A DNA stretch of 10,895 nt from Actinomycetota bacterium. Its GTDB lineage: Bacteria > Actinomycetota > Actinomycetes > Actinomycetales > Microbacteriaceae. Positions 1-5,869 of this stretch are shown one piece after another; position 1 is the first letter of the stretch, and each line of letters begins with the position of its first letter. The stretch lies in contig WLES01000013.1 in assembly GCA_009704155.1 (NCBI GenBank), positions 1 to 10,895 of the forward strand, read 5' to 3'. Below the pieces are notes generated by a model. It was not told where the DNA came from. It searched no databases and saw nothing but the letters and a program-made list of their open reading frames with translations. The translations under genes were made by a program, and so were the position numbers.

Positions 1-136
1 GCGCAACACCCTGTACATCGCGATTGCTGGGTTGGTTGGGCTGGTGACGTTCGTGCTTGCGATTCCAACGACCCTTCCGCGTCGACGGCGAATTGACGAC
101 GAACTTGCCGTTTCAACGGGTGATGACAATGGTTGA
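1..136 (+). CDS. C-terminal end of a membrane protein, possibly a glycosyltransferase (partial)
   Basis: Only the last 44 codons are present; reading starts at base 2 and ends at TGA 134-136. The visible peptide begins with a hydrophobic segment of about 20 residues (LYIAIAGLVGLVTFVLAIP), consistent with a final membrane helix. A run of four arginines (LPRRRRIDDE) and a short acidic tail follow, as expected for a cytoplasmic end under the positive-inside rule. The reading frame overlaps the start of the DUF5719 gene by 14 nt, so the two are probably co-transcribed. In Micrococcales relatives a family 2 glycosyltransferase with C-terminal membrane helices often precedes DUF5719, which is the only basis for the suggested function; no catalytic domain is visible here. 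It could equally be another membrane protein. Confidence 0.6.
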   Translation, partial: RNTLYIAIAGLVGLVTFVLAIPTTLPRRRRIDDELAVSTGDDNG

Positions 137-1490
137 TATCTCGAGAATCGTCGTCTCGACCCTCACCGTCGGAGCTCTTGGCATCAGCGCGCTCGCTGTC
201 GCACAAGAATGGTCCCCGTTCGAGAGCGAAACCGTTGAACTGTCGACAATCGTTACCCCAGAGGCGGTGACCCGAAATCTCAGCTGTACCGGAGCGGCGA
301 TCGCGTCGGTTGCGGACTCGACGCAGTGGACCCAGCTCGGCGCAACGGACGTGGCCCTGTCCGGCGGGGCAATCGCCGGTTCATTCACGACCGACTCGAG
401 CCCGACTGGCGCGATTATCGCTCACGACGGTGATCCCAACGCGGTCGTCGCCGCCGAGTCGATCGAGTTGTTCACGGACAACATGGTTGGTTTTCTCGCA
501 ACGGAGTGTTCTGACGCACTGAATTCGGCGTGGCTCGTTGGCGGGAGCACCGAGACGGGTCGCGACGCGGTTCTGACCATTTCTAACCCAGCCAGAGTTG
601 ATGCTCGCGTCGACCTCGAGTTCTACGGTGCCGAGGGGTTCATCGAAGCGCCAGCGTCTCGGGGAATAATTGTCCCGGCCGGCGCGCAGCGTTCGTATTC
701 CCTTGCAGGGTTCGCGCCGAACGAGTCATCCCCCGTCATTCACGTCGTGAGCAACGGTGCACCGGTGTGGGCAACACTTCAAGTGTCGACGGTGCGCGGA
801 CTCGTGCCGGGTGGTCTAGACCGCATCACCGCGGTGGACGAGCCGGCGACGGTCCTTAGTATTCCCCTGATCAGGGAGCCGGACGCCGAGGTGATCGGGC
901 CTTTGCGATCGGAACCCGGCTACGACGACACCGAAACGATGGTTCGGTTGTTTGTGCCCGGTTCGGAAGACGCGACAATCACGATGACGTTCACGCCTCA
1001 CGCCTCCGACGACGAGCCATTCGATGTGACGACGGAAATCGCTGCGCAGAAGGTCGTGGACATCCCTGTCGCTGAACTTCACGATGGAGATTTCACAGTC
1101 ACCATCACCTCGACAACGCCGCTCTTTGCGACGGCACGAGTGTCCTCGCACAACATGGATACGGAAGTGACGGATGTTGCATGGGCGCCTGCGCTCGCTG
1201 CGTCCAATCAGCTTTCCGCCGCGGCAATTCCGTTTCGCGGCACACTCGCTATCTCCAACCCACAGGACACTGAAGTGTCAGTTGTCGTGACGGCCAACGG
1301 GGTCGAGTCAACGGTGATTGTCGGAGCATTCGGCACGACGCCATTAACGGTGAAGGCAGGGTCGGTGTATCTCCGCTCTGATTCGCCTTACGTCTCCACC
1401 ATCTTTATCGAGACACCAAACGGCATTGCCGTGATTCGGCCCCGGCCAGCTCCGCTCGGCGCGCAAGCGGTAACCGTTATCGCTCACTAA
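123..1490 (+). CDS. DUF5719 family secreted or membrane-anchored protein
   Basis: This protein of 455 residues has one N-terminal hydrophobic segment (about residues 8-28, IVVSTLTVGALGISALAVA), which is an uncleaved anchor or signal sequence. The rest is an extracytoplasmic, beta-rich region full of V, T, S, A and G. Two cysteines (C55 and C129, the latter in TECSDALNSAW) could form a disulfide. Repeated 'ISNP' motifs (about residues 153-156 and again near 393) sit at the start of short beta-sandwich-like units, typical of the DUF5719 family. Biochemical function is unknown; position next to manB and a membrane protein hints at envelope biogenesis. The start is uncertain: ATG 123 is used, but ATG 129 has a better-spaced GGGTGAT (118-124) upstream, and an upstream in-frame GTG at 57 would force a 60-nt longer overlap with the preceding gene. 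It ends at TAA 1488-1490, overlapping the convergent gene by 4 nt. Confidence 0.8.
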   Translation: MTMVDISRIVVSTLTVGALGISALAVAQEWSPFESETVELSTIVTPEAVTRNLSCTGAAIASVADSTQWTQLGATDVALSGGAIAGSFTTDSSPTGAIIAHDGDPNAVVAAESIELFTDNMVGFLATECSDALNSAWLVGGSTETGRDAVLTISNPARVDARVDLEFYGAEGFIEAPASRGIIVPAGAQRSYSLAGFAPNESSPVIHVVSNGAPVWATLQVSTVRGLVPGGLDRITAVDEPATVLSIPLIREPDAEVIGPLRSEPGYDDTETMVRLFVPGSEDATITMTFTPHASDDEPFDVTTEIAAQKVVDIPVAELHDGDFTVTITSTTPLFATARVSSHNMDTEVTDVAWAPALAASNQLSAAAIPFRGTLAISNPQDTEVSVVVTANGVESTVIVGAFGTTPLTVKAGSVYLRSDSPYVSTIFIETPNGIAVIRPRPAPLGAQAVTVIAH

Positions 1491-1903
1491 GCGTGCGGAA
1501 AGAACCGATTCGGCGCGAAATCGTAAGGGTCCGTTTCGACGAGTTCCGCAATTGCGGTGATCGTGACTGTCTCGATGTGGTTTCGCCGATGCCAGTCGTC
1601 GTCTTTGTGGAGTTTCGCCATCCGTTCGATGGGAATTCGGTACAAAACGACACGATTCCCGGGGCGATCCACCGCCCACATTCGGGGTGTCCCATCGGCG
1701 AACTCTCCGGAGGGCAACAAACCCATTTCAACGCGCACGCCCTTCATGAGGTCGGCCTGGACGTCGCACAAGTAGTTGATGACATCCTTCGCAACGCTCA
1801 TGAAAAAGCCGTTTCGGCCGTCTGAATCAGCCGCTGCAATCCCGCGAACATCTGACCGCGGGGCGCGCCCGTGCCTCGATAACGATGGCGGTATTTCGCT
1901 CAT
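1487..1903 (-). CDS. Zincin-like metallopeptidase family protein (PF06262 type) lacking the HExxH site
   Basis: This minus-strand gene of 138 codons starts at ATG 1903-1901; a TTG at 1909 is an alternative start. The N-terminus carries SRHGRAPRSDVRG (residues 9-21), like the R-x-x-HGRG-x-R segment of actinobacterial members such as M. tuberculosis Rv3259. The core RVVLYRIPIERMAK (84-97) matches the 'R-I-V-L/I-[FY]-R-x-P-[IL]-E' strand of the same group. In catalytic zincins a HExxH helix follows; here the aligned stretch is TITAIAELVE (114-123), with T, A and E in place of H, E and H, so metal-dependent proteolysis is unlikely. The neighbourhood agrees: in mycobacteria the homologue also lies between whiB2 and DUF3499-manB and is transcribed opposite to manB. 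That comparison is from memory of the family, not a search. The cellular role is unknown. The gene is convergent with DUF5719 and divergent from DUF3499. Confidence 0.7.
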   Translation of the reverse strand: MSEIPPSLSRHGRAPRSDVRGIAAADSDGRNGFFMSVAKDVINYLCDVQADLMKGVRVEMGLLPSGEFADGTPRMWAVDRPGNRVVLYRIPIERMAKLHKDDDWHRRNHIETVTITAIAELVETDPYDFAPNRFFPHA

Positions 1904-1909
1904 TCGCAA

Positions 1910-1915
1910 AGCCTA
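1910..1915 (-). promoter_or_regulatory. Predicted -10 box of the zincin-like gene, leaderless arrangement
   Basis: Read on the minus strand, TAGGCT (1915 down to 1910) fits the actinobacterial TANNNT -10 pattern. It lies exactly 6 nt before ATG 1903, so transcription would begin at or next to the start codon and give a leaderless mRNA. A weak -35 candidate, TAGTCA (1937-1932), lies 16 nt upstream. The same AGG could instead serve as a Shine-Dalgarno element 8 nt before the ATG, so the leaderless reading is inference. Confidence 0.45.
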
Positions 1916-1926
1916 CCGCCAGGCAT

Positions 1927-1932
1927 TAGCCT
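1927..1932 (+). promoter_or_regulatory. Predicted -10 box of the DUF3499-manB-mtrAB-lpqB operon, leaderless arrangement
   Basis: TAGCCT fits TANNNT and sits exactly 6 nt before the GTG start at 1939, the spacing expected if the transcript begins at the start codon. There is no Shine-Dalgarno sequence before that GTG. A candidate -35 box, TTCGCA (1903-1908), lies 18 nt upstream and matches TTGACA at four of six positions. It falls inside the start of the divergent gene, so the two promoters overlap. Confidence 0.5.
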
Positions 1933-1938
1933 GACTAG

Positions 1939-2151
1939 GTGACCGTCAGGCAGTGCCAAAAACCCGGATGTTCTGCGGATGCCGGGTCAACGCTGACGAT
2001 GGATTACGACGCCAAGACTGCGGTTCTCGGGAAGCTCAGCCCGACACGGGACCCCAGAGCGGTCGATCTGTGTCGGCACCACGCAGTGGCATTTGTTGCC
2101 CCGAACGGCTGGAAACTGGTGCGGTATCGTGAACACACGGACGAAAGGTAA
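1939..2151 (+). CDS. DUF3499 family small protein with a possible zinc site
   Basis: This is a 70-residue protein starting at GTG 1939. It contains C6 and C11 (CQKPGC) near the N-terminus, a central TLTMDYDAKTAVLGKLSP strand region (18-35), C45 and H48 (DLCRHH), and the closing APNGWKLVRY (54-63). These match the conserved blocks of DUF3499 (PF12005). The C-x4-C ... C-x2-H pattern could bind zinc, which is inference. Many family members carry a C-terminal extension (the mycobacterial one is much longer); this one stops right after the conserved core. Function is unknown. The gene ends only 3 nt before the manB ATG, so the pair is an operon and probably translationally coupled. No alternative start fits, because the next residues are already the conserved cysteine block. 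Confidence 0.85.
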   Translation: MTVRQCQKPGCSADAGSTLTMDYDAKTAVLGKLSPTRDPRAVDLCRHHAVAFVAPNGWKLVRYREHTDER

Positions 2152-2154
2152 CGC

Positions 2155-3597
2155 ATGCCGGCAGACGTGAACAGCGTGGTGAAAACCTACGACGTTCGTG
2201 GACTCGTCGACTCCGAATTGACCGACGAAATTGTTGAGGCGTTGGCGGCTGCTTTTGTCGATGTGATTGGCGCGCACGACACGTCAATCGTTGTCGGTCA
2301 CGACATGCGCGATTCGTCTCCTCGGTTTGTCTCAGCATTCACGCGGGGTGCTCGCGCCCGTGGAGCCGACATCATCTCGATCGGGCTTTGTTCGACAGAC
2401 GAAACGTACTTTGCATCGGGCTCGTGGAATTTGCCGTCCGCAATGTTTACCGCATCGCACAATCCGTCGACCTACAACGGAATCAAGTTGTCGCGAGCGG
2501 GGGCACAATCGTTGAGTGCCGATACGGGGCTGTTTGAGGTTCGCGATCGAGCGAGCGAATACCTACTCAACGGAATCCCGACGGTTGACACGACGGGAAC
2601 CGTCGCGGAGAGGGATGTGCTCACCGACTACGCGTCGTACCTGAGGCAGCTCGTTGATGTCACCCACATCAGGCCGCTTCGAATCGTTGTTGATGCCGGT
2701 AACGGTATGGCGGGGTTGACCGTCCCTGCAGTACTCGGTACTTCGGCAGGTTTACCCGAACTTCCGGTAGAGGTTGTTCCGATGTATTTCGAGTTGGACG
2801 GAACGTTCCCCAATCACGAAGCTAATCCGCTTAACCCAGCGAATATCGTCGATCTTCAGCACGCCGTCACCGCTCACGGTGCAGACATGGGGCTCGCGTT
2901 TGATGGAGACGCGGACCGGTGTTTCGTCATCGACGAACGCGGTGAGCCGATGTCACCGTCGGCCGTCGCCGCCCTCGTGGCCGTTCGCGAAATCGAGCGG
3001 GTAAAGGCGAAGGGGGAGCGTGACGTCACCGTTCTCCACAACCTCATCACCTCCGATGTTGTCCCGCAGACGATTCGTGCGGCCGGTGCGCTGGCGATCC
3101 GCACAAATGTCGGACACTCGCTCATCAAAGACATCATGCGTGAAACGGGTGCTGTTTTTGGAGGGGAGCACTCGGCTCACTACTACTTCCGAGACTTTTG
3201 GGGTGCCGATAACGGGATGCTCGCAGCGCTCCACGTCATCGCAGAACTCGGTCGAGGATCCGAGCCGTTGTCCACTCTGTCTGCCCGCTATTCGCCCTAC
3301 ATCCAGAGCGGCGAGATTAATTCGGTCGTCGCAGACGTTGACTCTGCAGTCGAGCGAATCCGTGAAGCCTTCGAGGGGCGCGGTTTGTTCGACACTCTCG
3401 ACGGTCTCACGGTCTCGAGTACGGATCGTTCGACGCACGATTTGCCCCCGCAGAATGGCGAGAATCGGGAGTTTTGGTGGTTCAACGTGCGTGCATCCAA
3501 CACTGAGCCATTACTCCGACTCAACGTTGAATCCGGTTCGCAATCGAGCATGGAATCTGTCCGGGATGAGGTCCTCGCACTTATTAGGCAGAATTGA
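2155..3597 (+). CDS. manB: Phosphomannomutase / phosphoglucomutase
   Basis: This 480-residue enzyme of the alpha-D-phosphohexomutase superfamily interconverts mannose-6-phosphate and mannose-1-phosphate (and possibly the glucose forms), feeding GDP-mannose or other sugar nucleotides for cell-envelope glycans. All four signature loops are present. The phosphoserine loop is TASHNP (S101), the Mg-binding loop FDGDADRC (D250, D252, D254), the sugar-specificity loop GGEHSAHYYF (336-345), and the phosphate-binding loop RASNTEP (446-452) in domain 4. Length is normal for the family and it looks catalytically intact. The start ATG 2155 is preceded by GAAAGG with about 6 nt spacing, overlapping the DUF3499 stop. 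It is cytoplasmic. Its stop TGA (3595-3597) is 20 nt from the mtrA start, an arrangement without the sahH/tmk genes found there in mycobacteria. Substrate preference (mannose or glucose) cannot be decided from sequence alone. Confidence 0.93.
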   Translation: MPADVNSVVKTYDVRGLVDSELTDEIVEALAAAFVDVIGAHDTSIVVGHDMRDSSPRFVSAFTRGARARGADIISIGLCSTDETYFASGSWNLPSAMFTASHNPSTYNGIKLSRAGAQSLSADTGLFEVRDRASEYLLNGIPTVDTTGTVAERDVLTDYASYLRQLVDVTHIRPLRIVVDAGNGMAGLTVPAVLGTSAGLPELPVEVVPMYFELDGTFPNHEANPLNPANIVDLQHAVTAHGADMGLAFDGDADRCFVIDERGEPMSPSAVAALVAVREIERVKAKGERDVTVLHNLITSDVVPQTIRAAGALAIRTNVGHSLIKDIMRETGAVFGGEHSAHYYFRDFWGADNGMLAALHVIAELGRGSEPLSTLSARYSPYIQSGEINSVVADVDSAVERIREAFEGRGLFDTLDGLTVSSTDRSTHDLPPQNGENREFWWFNVRASNTEPLLRLNVESGSQSSMESVRDEVLALIRQN

Positions 3598-3619
3598 TGT
3601 CAACACGAGGAGGTGACAT
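3597..3619 (+). promoter_or_regulatory. mtrA ribosome-binding site inside a short stem-loop
   Basis: AGGAGGTGA (3608-3616) is a full 9-base complement to the canonical 16S rRNA 3' end, 4 nt from AGGAGG to ATG 3618. It is flanked by a perfect 6-bp inverted repeat, ATGTCA (3597-3602) and TGACAT (3614-3619). Folding would put the AGGAGG in an 11-nt loop and the first two bases of the mtrA start codon in the stem. The left arm begins on the last base of the manB stop codon. The stem has only two G-C pairs, so it is weak. Confidence 0.5.
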
Positions 3620-4304
3620 GGCGGAGCGGATTTTGATCGTCGACGACGACCCGGGAATCGGCGAGGTCGTGCAGTTGTTCCTCGGTGTTGCAGGATTCGA
3701 CACGCGCGTTGCCACCAGCGGCCCAGCTGCCATCGACGCGTTTCACGAGTACAACCCTCACCTCGTCCTTCTCGACCTCAACCTCCCTGGGCTGGACGGC
3801 ATCGCCGTGTGCCGAAAGATTCGCGAAACGTCTGGCACACCGATTGTGATGTTGACAGCCCGCACGGATACACAGGACATTGTTGCTGGGCTAGAAGCAG
3901 GCGCCGACGACTACGTCGAAAAGCCGTTCAATGACAAAGTGCTTGTCGCACGAATTCGCGCGTGCATGCGCCGTCCGACCCCTGTGACGAGTGCAAAACT
4001 CTTGGTCAGCGACATCGTGATTGACCTCAAGGGGCACCAGGTCACGCGCGGGGGAGAGCCGCTCTCACTCACACCGCTCGAATTCGATTTGTTGCACACG
4101 CTTGCGTCGAGTCCTGACGAGGTGTTTACGCGAGAGCACCTGCTCGAGAAGGTCTGGGGTTATCAGTACAAAGCGGACACTCGACTCGTCAACGTTCACG
4201 TGCAGCGTCTTCGCTCAAAAATCGAGAACGACGTCGACGACCCGAAGATAGTTCTCACGGTTCGCGGGGTCGGCTACCGCGCAGGTGAAACGCACCCGGC
4301 ATGA
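3618..4304 (+). CDS. mtrA: DNA-binding response regulator MtrA
   Basis: This is a 228-residue OmpR/PhoB-class response regulator, the same length as mycobacterial MtrA as I recall it. The receiver domain (about 4-118) has the acidic triad residues D9-D11 (VDDDPG), phosphoacceptor D53 (LLDLNLPG), T80, and K102 in EKPF. The C-terminal winged helix (about 126-223) includes TPLEFDLLHTLA (152-163), the recognition-helix region DTRLVNVHVQRLRSKIE (187-203) and the wing TVRGVGYR (214-221). Phosphorylated by MtrB, it controls cell wall remodelling, division and osmotic response genes in actinobacteria. The start is ATG 3618, chosen for the very strong AGGAGGTGA and for family length; an in-frame ATG at 3597 overlapping the manB stop (TGATG) would add seven residues. 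Its stop overlaps the mtrB ATG by 4 nt (ATGA). Confidence 0.95.
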   Translation: MAERILIVDDDPGIGEVVQLFLGVAGFDTRVATSGPAAIDAFHEYNPHLVLLDLNLPGLDGIAVCRKIRETSGTPIVMLTARTDTQDIVAGLEAGADDYVEKPFNDKVLVARIRACMRRPTPVTSAKLLVSDIVIDLKGHQVTRGGEPLSLTPLEFDLLHTLASSPDEVFTREHLLEKVWGYQYKADTRLVNVHVQRLRSKIENDVDDPKIVLTVRGVGYRAGETHPA

Positions 4305-5869
4305 GTTTTTTCCGTCGCCTGCTGCGGCTCGCGCAAATGAGATGGCGCACCTCTCTCCGACTTCGAATGGTTGCGGCGTCGGGGATTCTCTCCGCGCTCG
4401 CACTGGGGTTGATCGGCGGACTCCTGTCGTACACAATCCAATCCAATCTTTACGATTCGCGACGTGACGAGATTCTCGCGGAGACCACCGCGGTGTCGCG
4501 AAACGTGCAGACGCTGTTCGATGGCGCACTCGATGTTCAGGGCTCGATTGACGTCGAACAGGCCAACGCGGCAGCCCAAACGACCGTGCGGTCCACAACG
4601 AACTCTCCCGGCCTCGCCGGGTTCGCGATTCTTCGAGTGCCGGGTCAGGCAACTGAGCAGTTGATGGCGAGTTCGTCGTCAATCGATTTCCCCGTCGAAA
4701 TCATCTCAACAGAATTGCGAACAGCCATTCAGGGCGATCGAACCTCGGTGCACTATCAGCCCGTCGAAATGCCGGACGGCCAACCGGGAATCGCGGCTGG
4801 CACAAACGTCAACGTCCCTACCGCAGGTCGCTACGACCTCGTGCTCGTTTACGATTTGAGTGACGTTCAAAACAATCTGTGGTTTGTACAAGGTGTTCTT
4901 GCTCTGGGTGGCGGGCTATTCGTGCTCATCACGACCTTCATTGTGTGGACCGTCACGACGAGGTCGATTCGACCCATTGTGACAACAGCCCAGACTGCTG
5001 AGCGCTTCGCCGAGGGGAACCTCGATGAGCGAATCGAGGTTGAGGGTGAGGACATTGCGGCGACACTCGCCACGTCGTTCAACAAAATGGCCGAATCGAT
5101 TCATTCGCAAATCACGCGATTAGCGACCCTGTCGACTCTGCAACAACAGTTCGTCTCTGACGTGAGCCACGAACTTCGGACACCGCTCACGACCATCAAA
5201 CTCGCCGGAAGCATGCTCTTTGACCAGCGCGATACGTTCGACCCTGACACGGCTCGTGCGGCTGAGCTTCTCAAAGTGCAGATTGACAAGTTTGAACTCA
5301 CACTCGCTGAACTTCTCGAACTGTCGAGGTTCGACGCTGGGGCCGCTGAACTCGAACGCGACTCTATTGCCCCTGTCACTCTTGTCTCGTCGAGCATCGA
5401 CGCGGTTCAGTCCCTCGCGGAATCCAAGGGTTCTGAGTTGAGGCTGCACGCTCCAGGAGGGCACACCGAGTTCGAACTTGACCCGCGGCGAATTCGTCGA
5501 ATCTTGCAGAATCTCCTGTCGAACGCGATTGACCACGGTGAGGGTAAACCCATCGATGTGTGGGTGGACTCGTCGTCGACAGCTGTGTCGATTGCGGTGC
5601 GCGATTACGGTGTCGGGATGTCTGAACAGGACGCGGCCAGAGTCTTCGACCGCTTCTGGCGTGCTGACCCCTCCCGTCAGCGACAAACGGGTGGCACCGG
5701 CCTCGGGCTGGCGATCGCCCAGGAAGATTCGCGTCTTCACGGCGGTTGGATCGATGTGTGGTCTGTGCCGGGCGAGGGCGCCTGTTTCCGCGTCACGGTT
5801 CCCAAAGACGGAGCAACAAATGTTGTGTCACCCGTTGCGCTTCCGCCGGAGGTGCCGCGTGAGGACTAA
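4301..5869 (+). CDS. mtrB: Sensor histidine kinase MtrB
   Basis: This 522-residue membrane kinase is the partner of MtrA. It has a basic N-terminus, membrane helix 1 (about 24-45), an extracytoplasmic domain (about 46-192), helix 2 (about 194-219), and a HAMP linker (about 220-273, SIRPIV and GNLDERIEV). The HisKA domain follows, with phosphoacceptor H290 in SDVSHELRTPL, then the HATPase domain: N box NLLSNAIDHG (404-413), G1 DYGVG (435-439), F box FDRFW (449-453) and G2 GGTGLGL (464-470). All catalytic motifs are intact. It autophosphorylates and passes phosphate to MtrA D53, and in mycobacteria its outer domain contacts LpqB. The start ATG lies inside the end of mtrA (ATGA), so translation is coupled. 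The 3' end contains the GGAGG used by lpqB. Confidence 0.95.
   Translation: MSFFRRLLRLAQMRWRTSLRLRMVAASGILSALALGLIGGLLSYTIQSNLYDSRRDEILAETTAVSRNVQTLFDGALDVQGSIDVEQANAAAQTTVRSTTNSPGLAGFAILRVPGQATEQLMASSSSIDFPVEIISTELRTAIQGDRTSVHYQPVEMPDGQPGIAAGTNVNVPTAGRYDLVLVYDLSDVQNNLWFVQGVLALGGGLFVLITTFIVWTVTTRSIRPIVTTAQTAERFAEGNLDERIEVEGEDIAATLATSFNKMAESIHSQITRLATLSTLQQQFVSDVSHELRTPLTTIKLAGSMLFDQRDTFDPDTARAAELLKVQIDKFELTLAELLELSRFDAGAAELERDSIAPVTLVSSSIDAVQSLAESKGSELRLHAPGGHTEFELDPRRIRRILQNLLSNAIDHGEGKPIDVWVDSSSTAVSIAVRDYGVGMSEQDAARVFDRFWRADPSRQRQTGGTGLGLAIAQEDSRLHGGWIDVWSVPGEGACFRVTVPKDGATNVVSPVALPPEVPRED
5848..5852 (+). promoter_or_regulatory. lpqB Shine-Dalgarno within mtrB
   Basis: GGAGG lies inside the last codons of mtrB, 6 nt before GTG 5859. 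This fixes the lpqB start at the GTG, the only candidate that puts a proper lipoprotein signal peptide at the N-terminus. Confidence 0.8.

Noticed and set aside
1465..1484. GGTAACC / GTTATC motif considered as an MtrA-binding site
   Set aside because: It lies within the C-terminal codons of DUF5719 and far from any plus-strand promoter, and it is not a clean tandem repeat of the kind known for MtrA boxes.
1493..1825. Plus-strand frame of 110 codons after DUF5719
   Set aside because: It is antisense to the zincin-like gene, whose conserved blocks and position are convincing. The plus-strand peptide shows no recognisable motif.
3020..3616. Plus-strand frame of 198 codons inside manB
   Set aside because: It is in another frame within conserved ManB domains; its composition (R, S and T rich) is typical of a shadow frame.
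5120..5740. Minus-strand frame of 206 codons inside mtrB
   Set aside because: It is antisense to the HisKA and HATPase domains of MtrB, with no independent support.
5478..5858. N-terminal extension of 127 codons in the lpqB frame
   Set aside because: It overlaps mtrB out of frame, has arginine-rich shadow composition, and would bury the signal peptide and lipobox. GTG 5859 with GGAGG at 6 nt is clearly the start.
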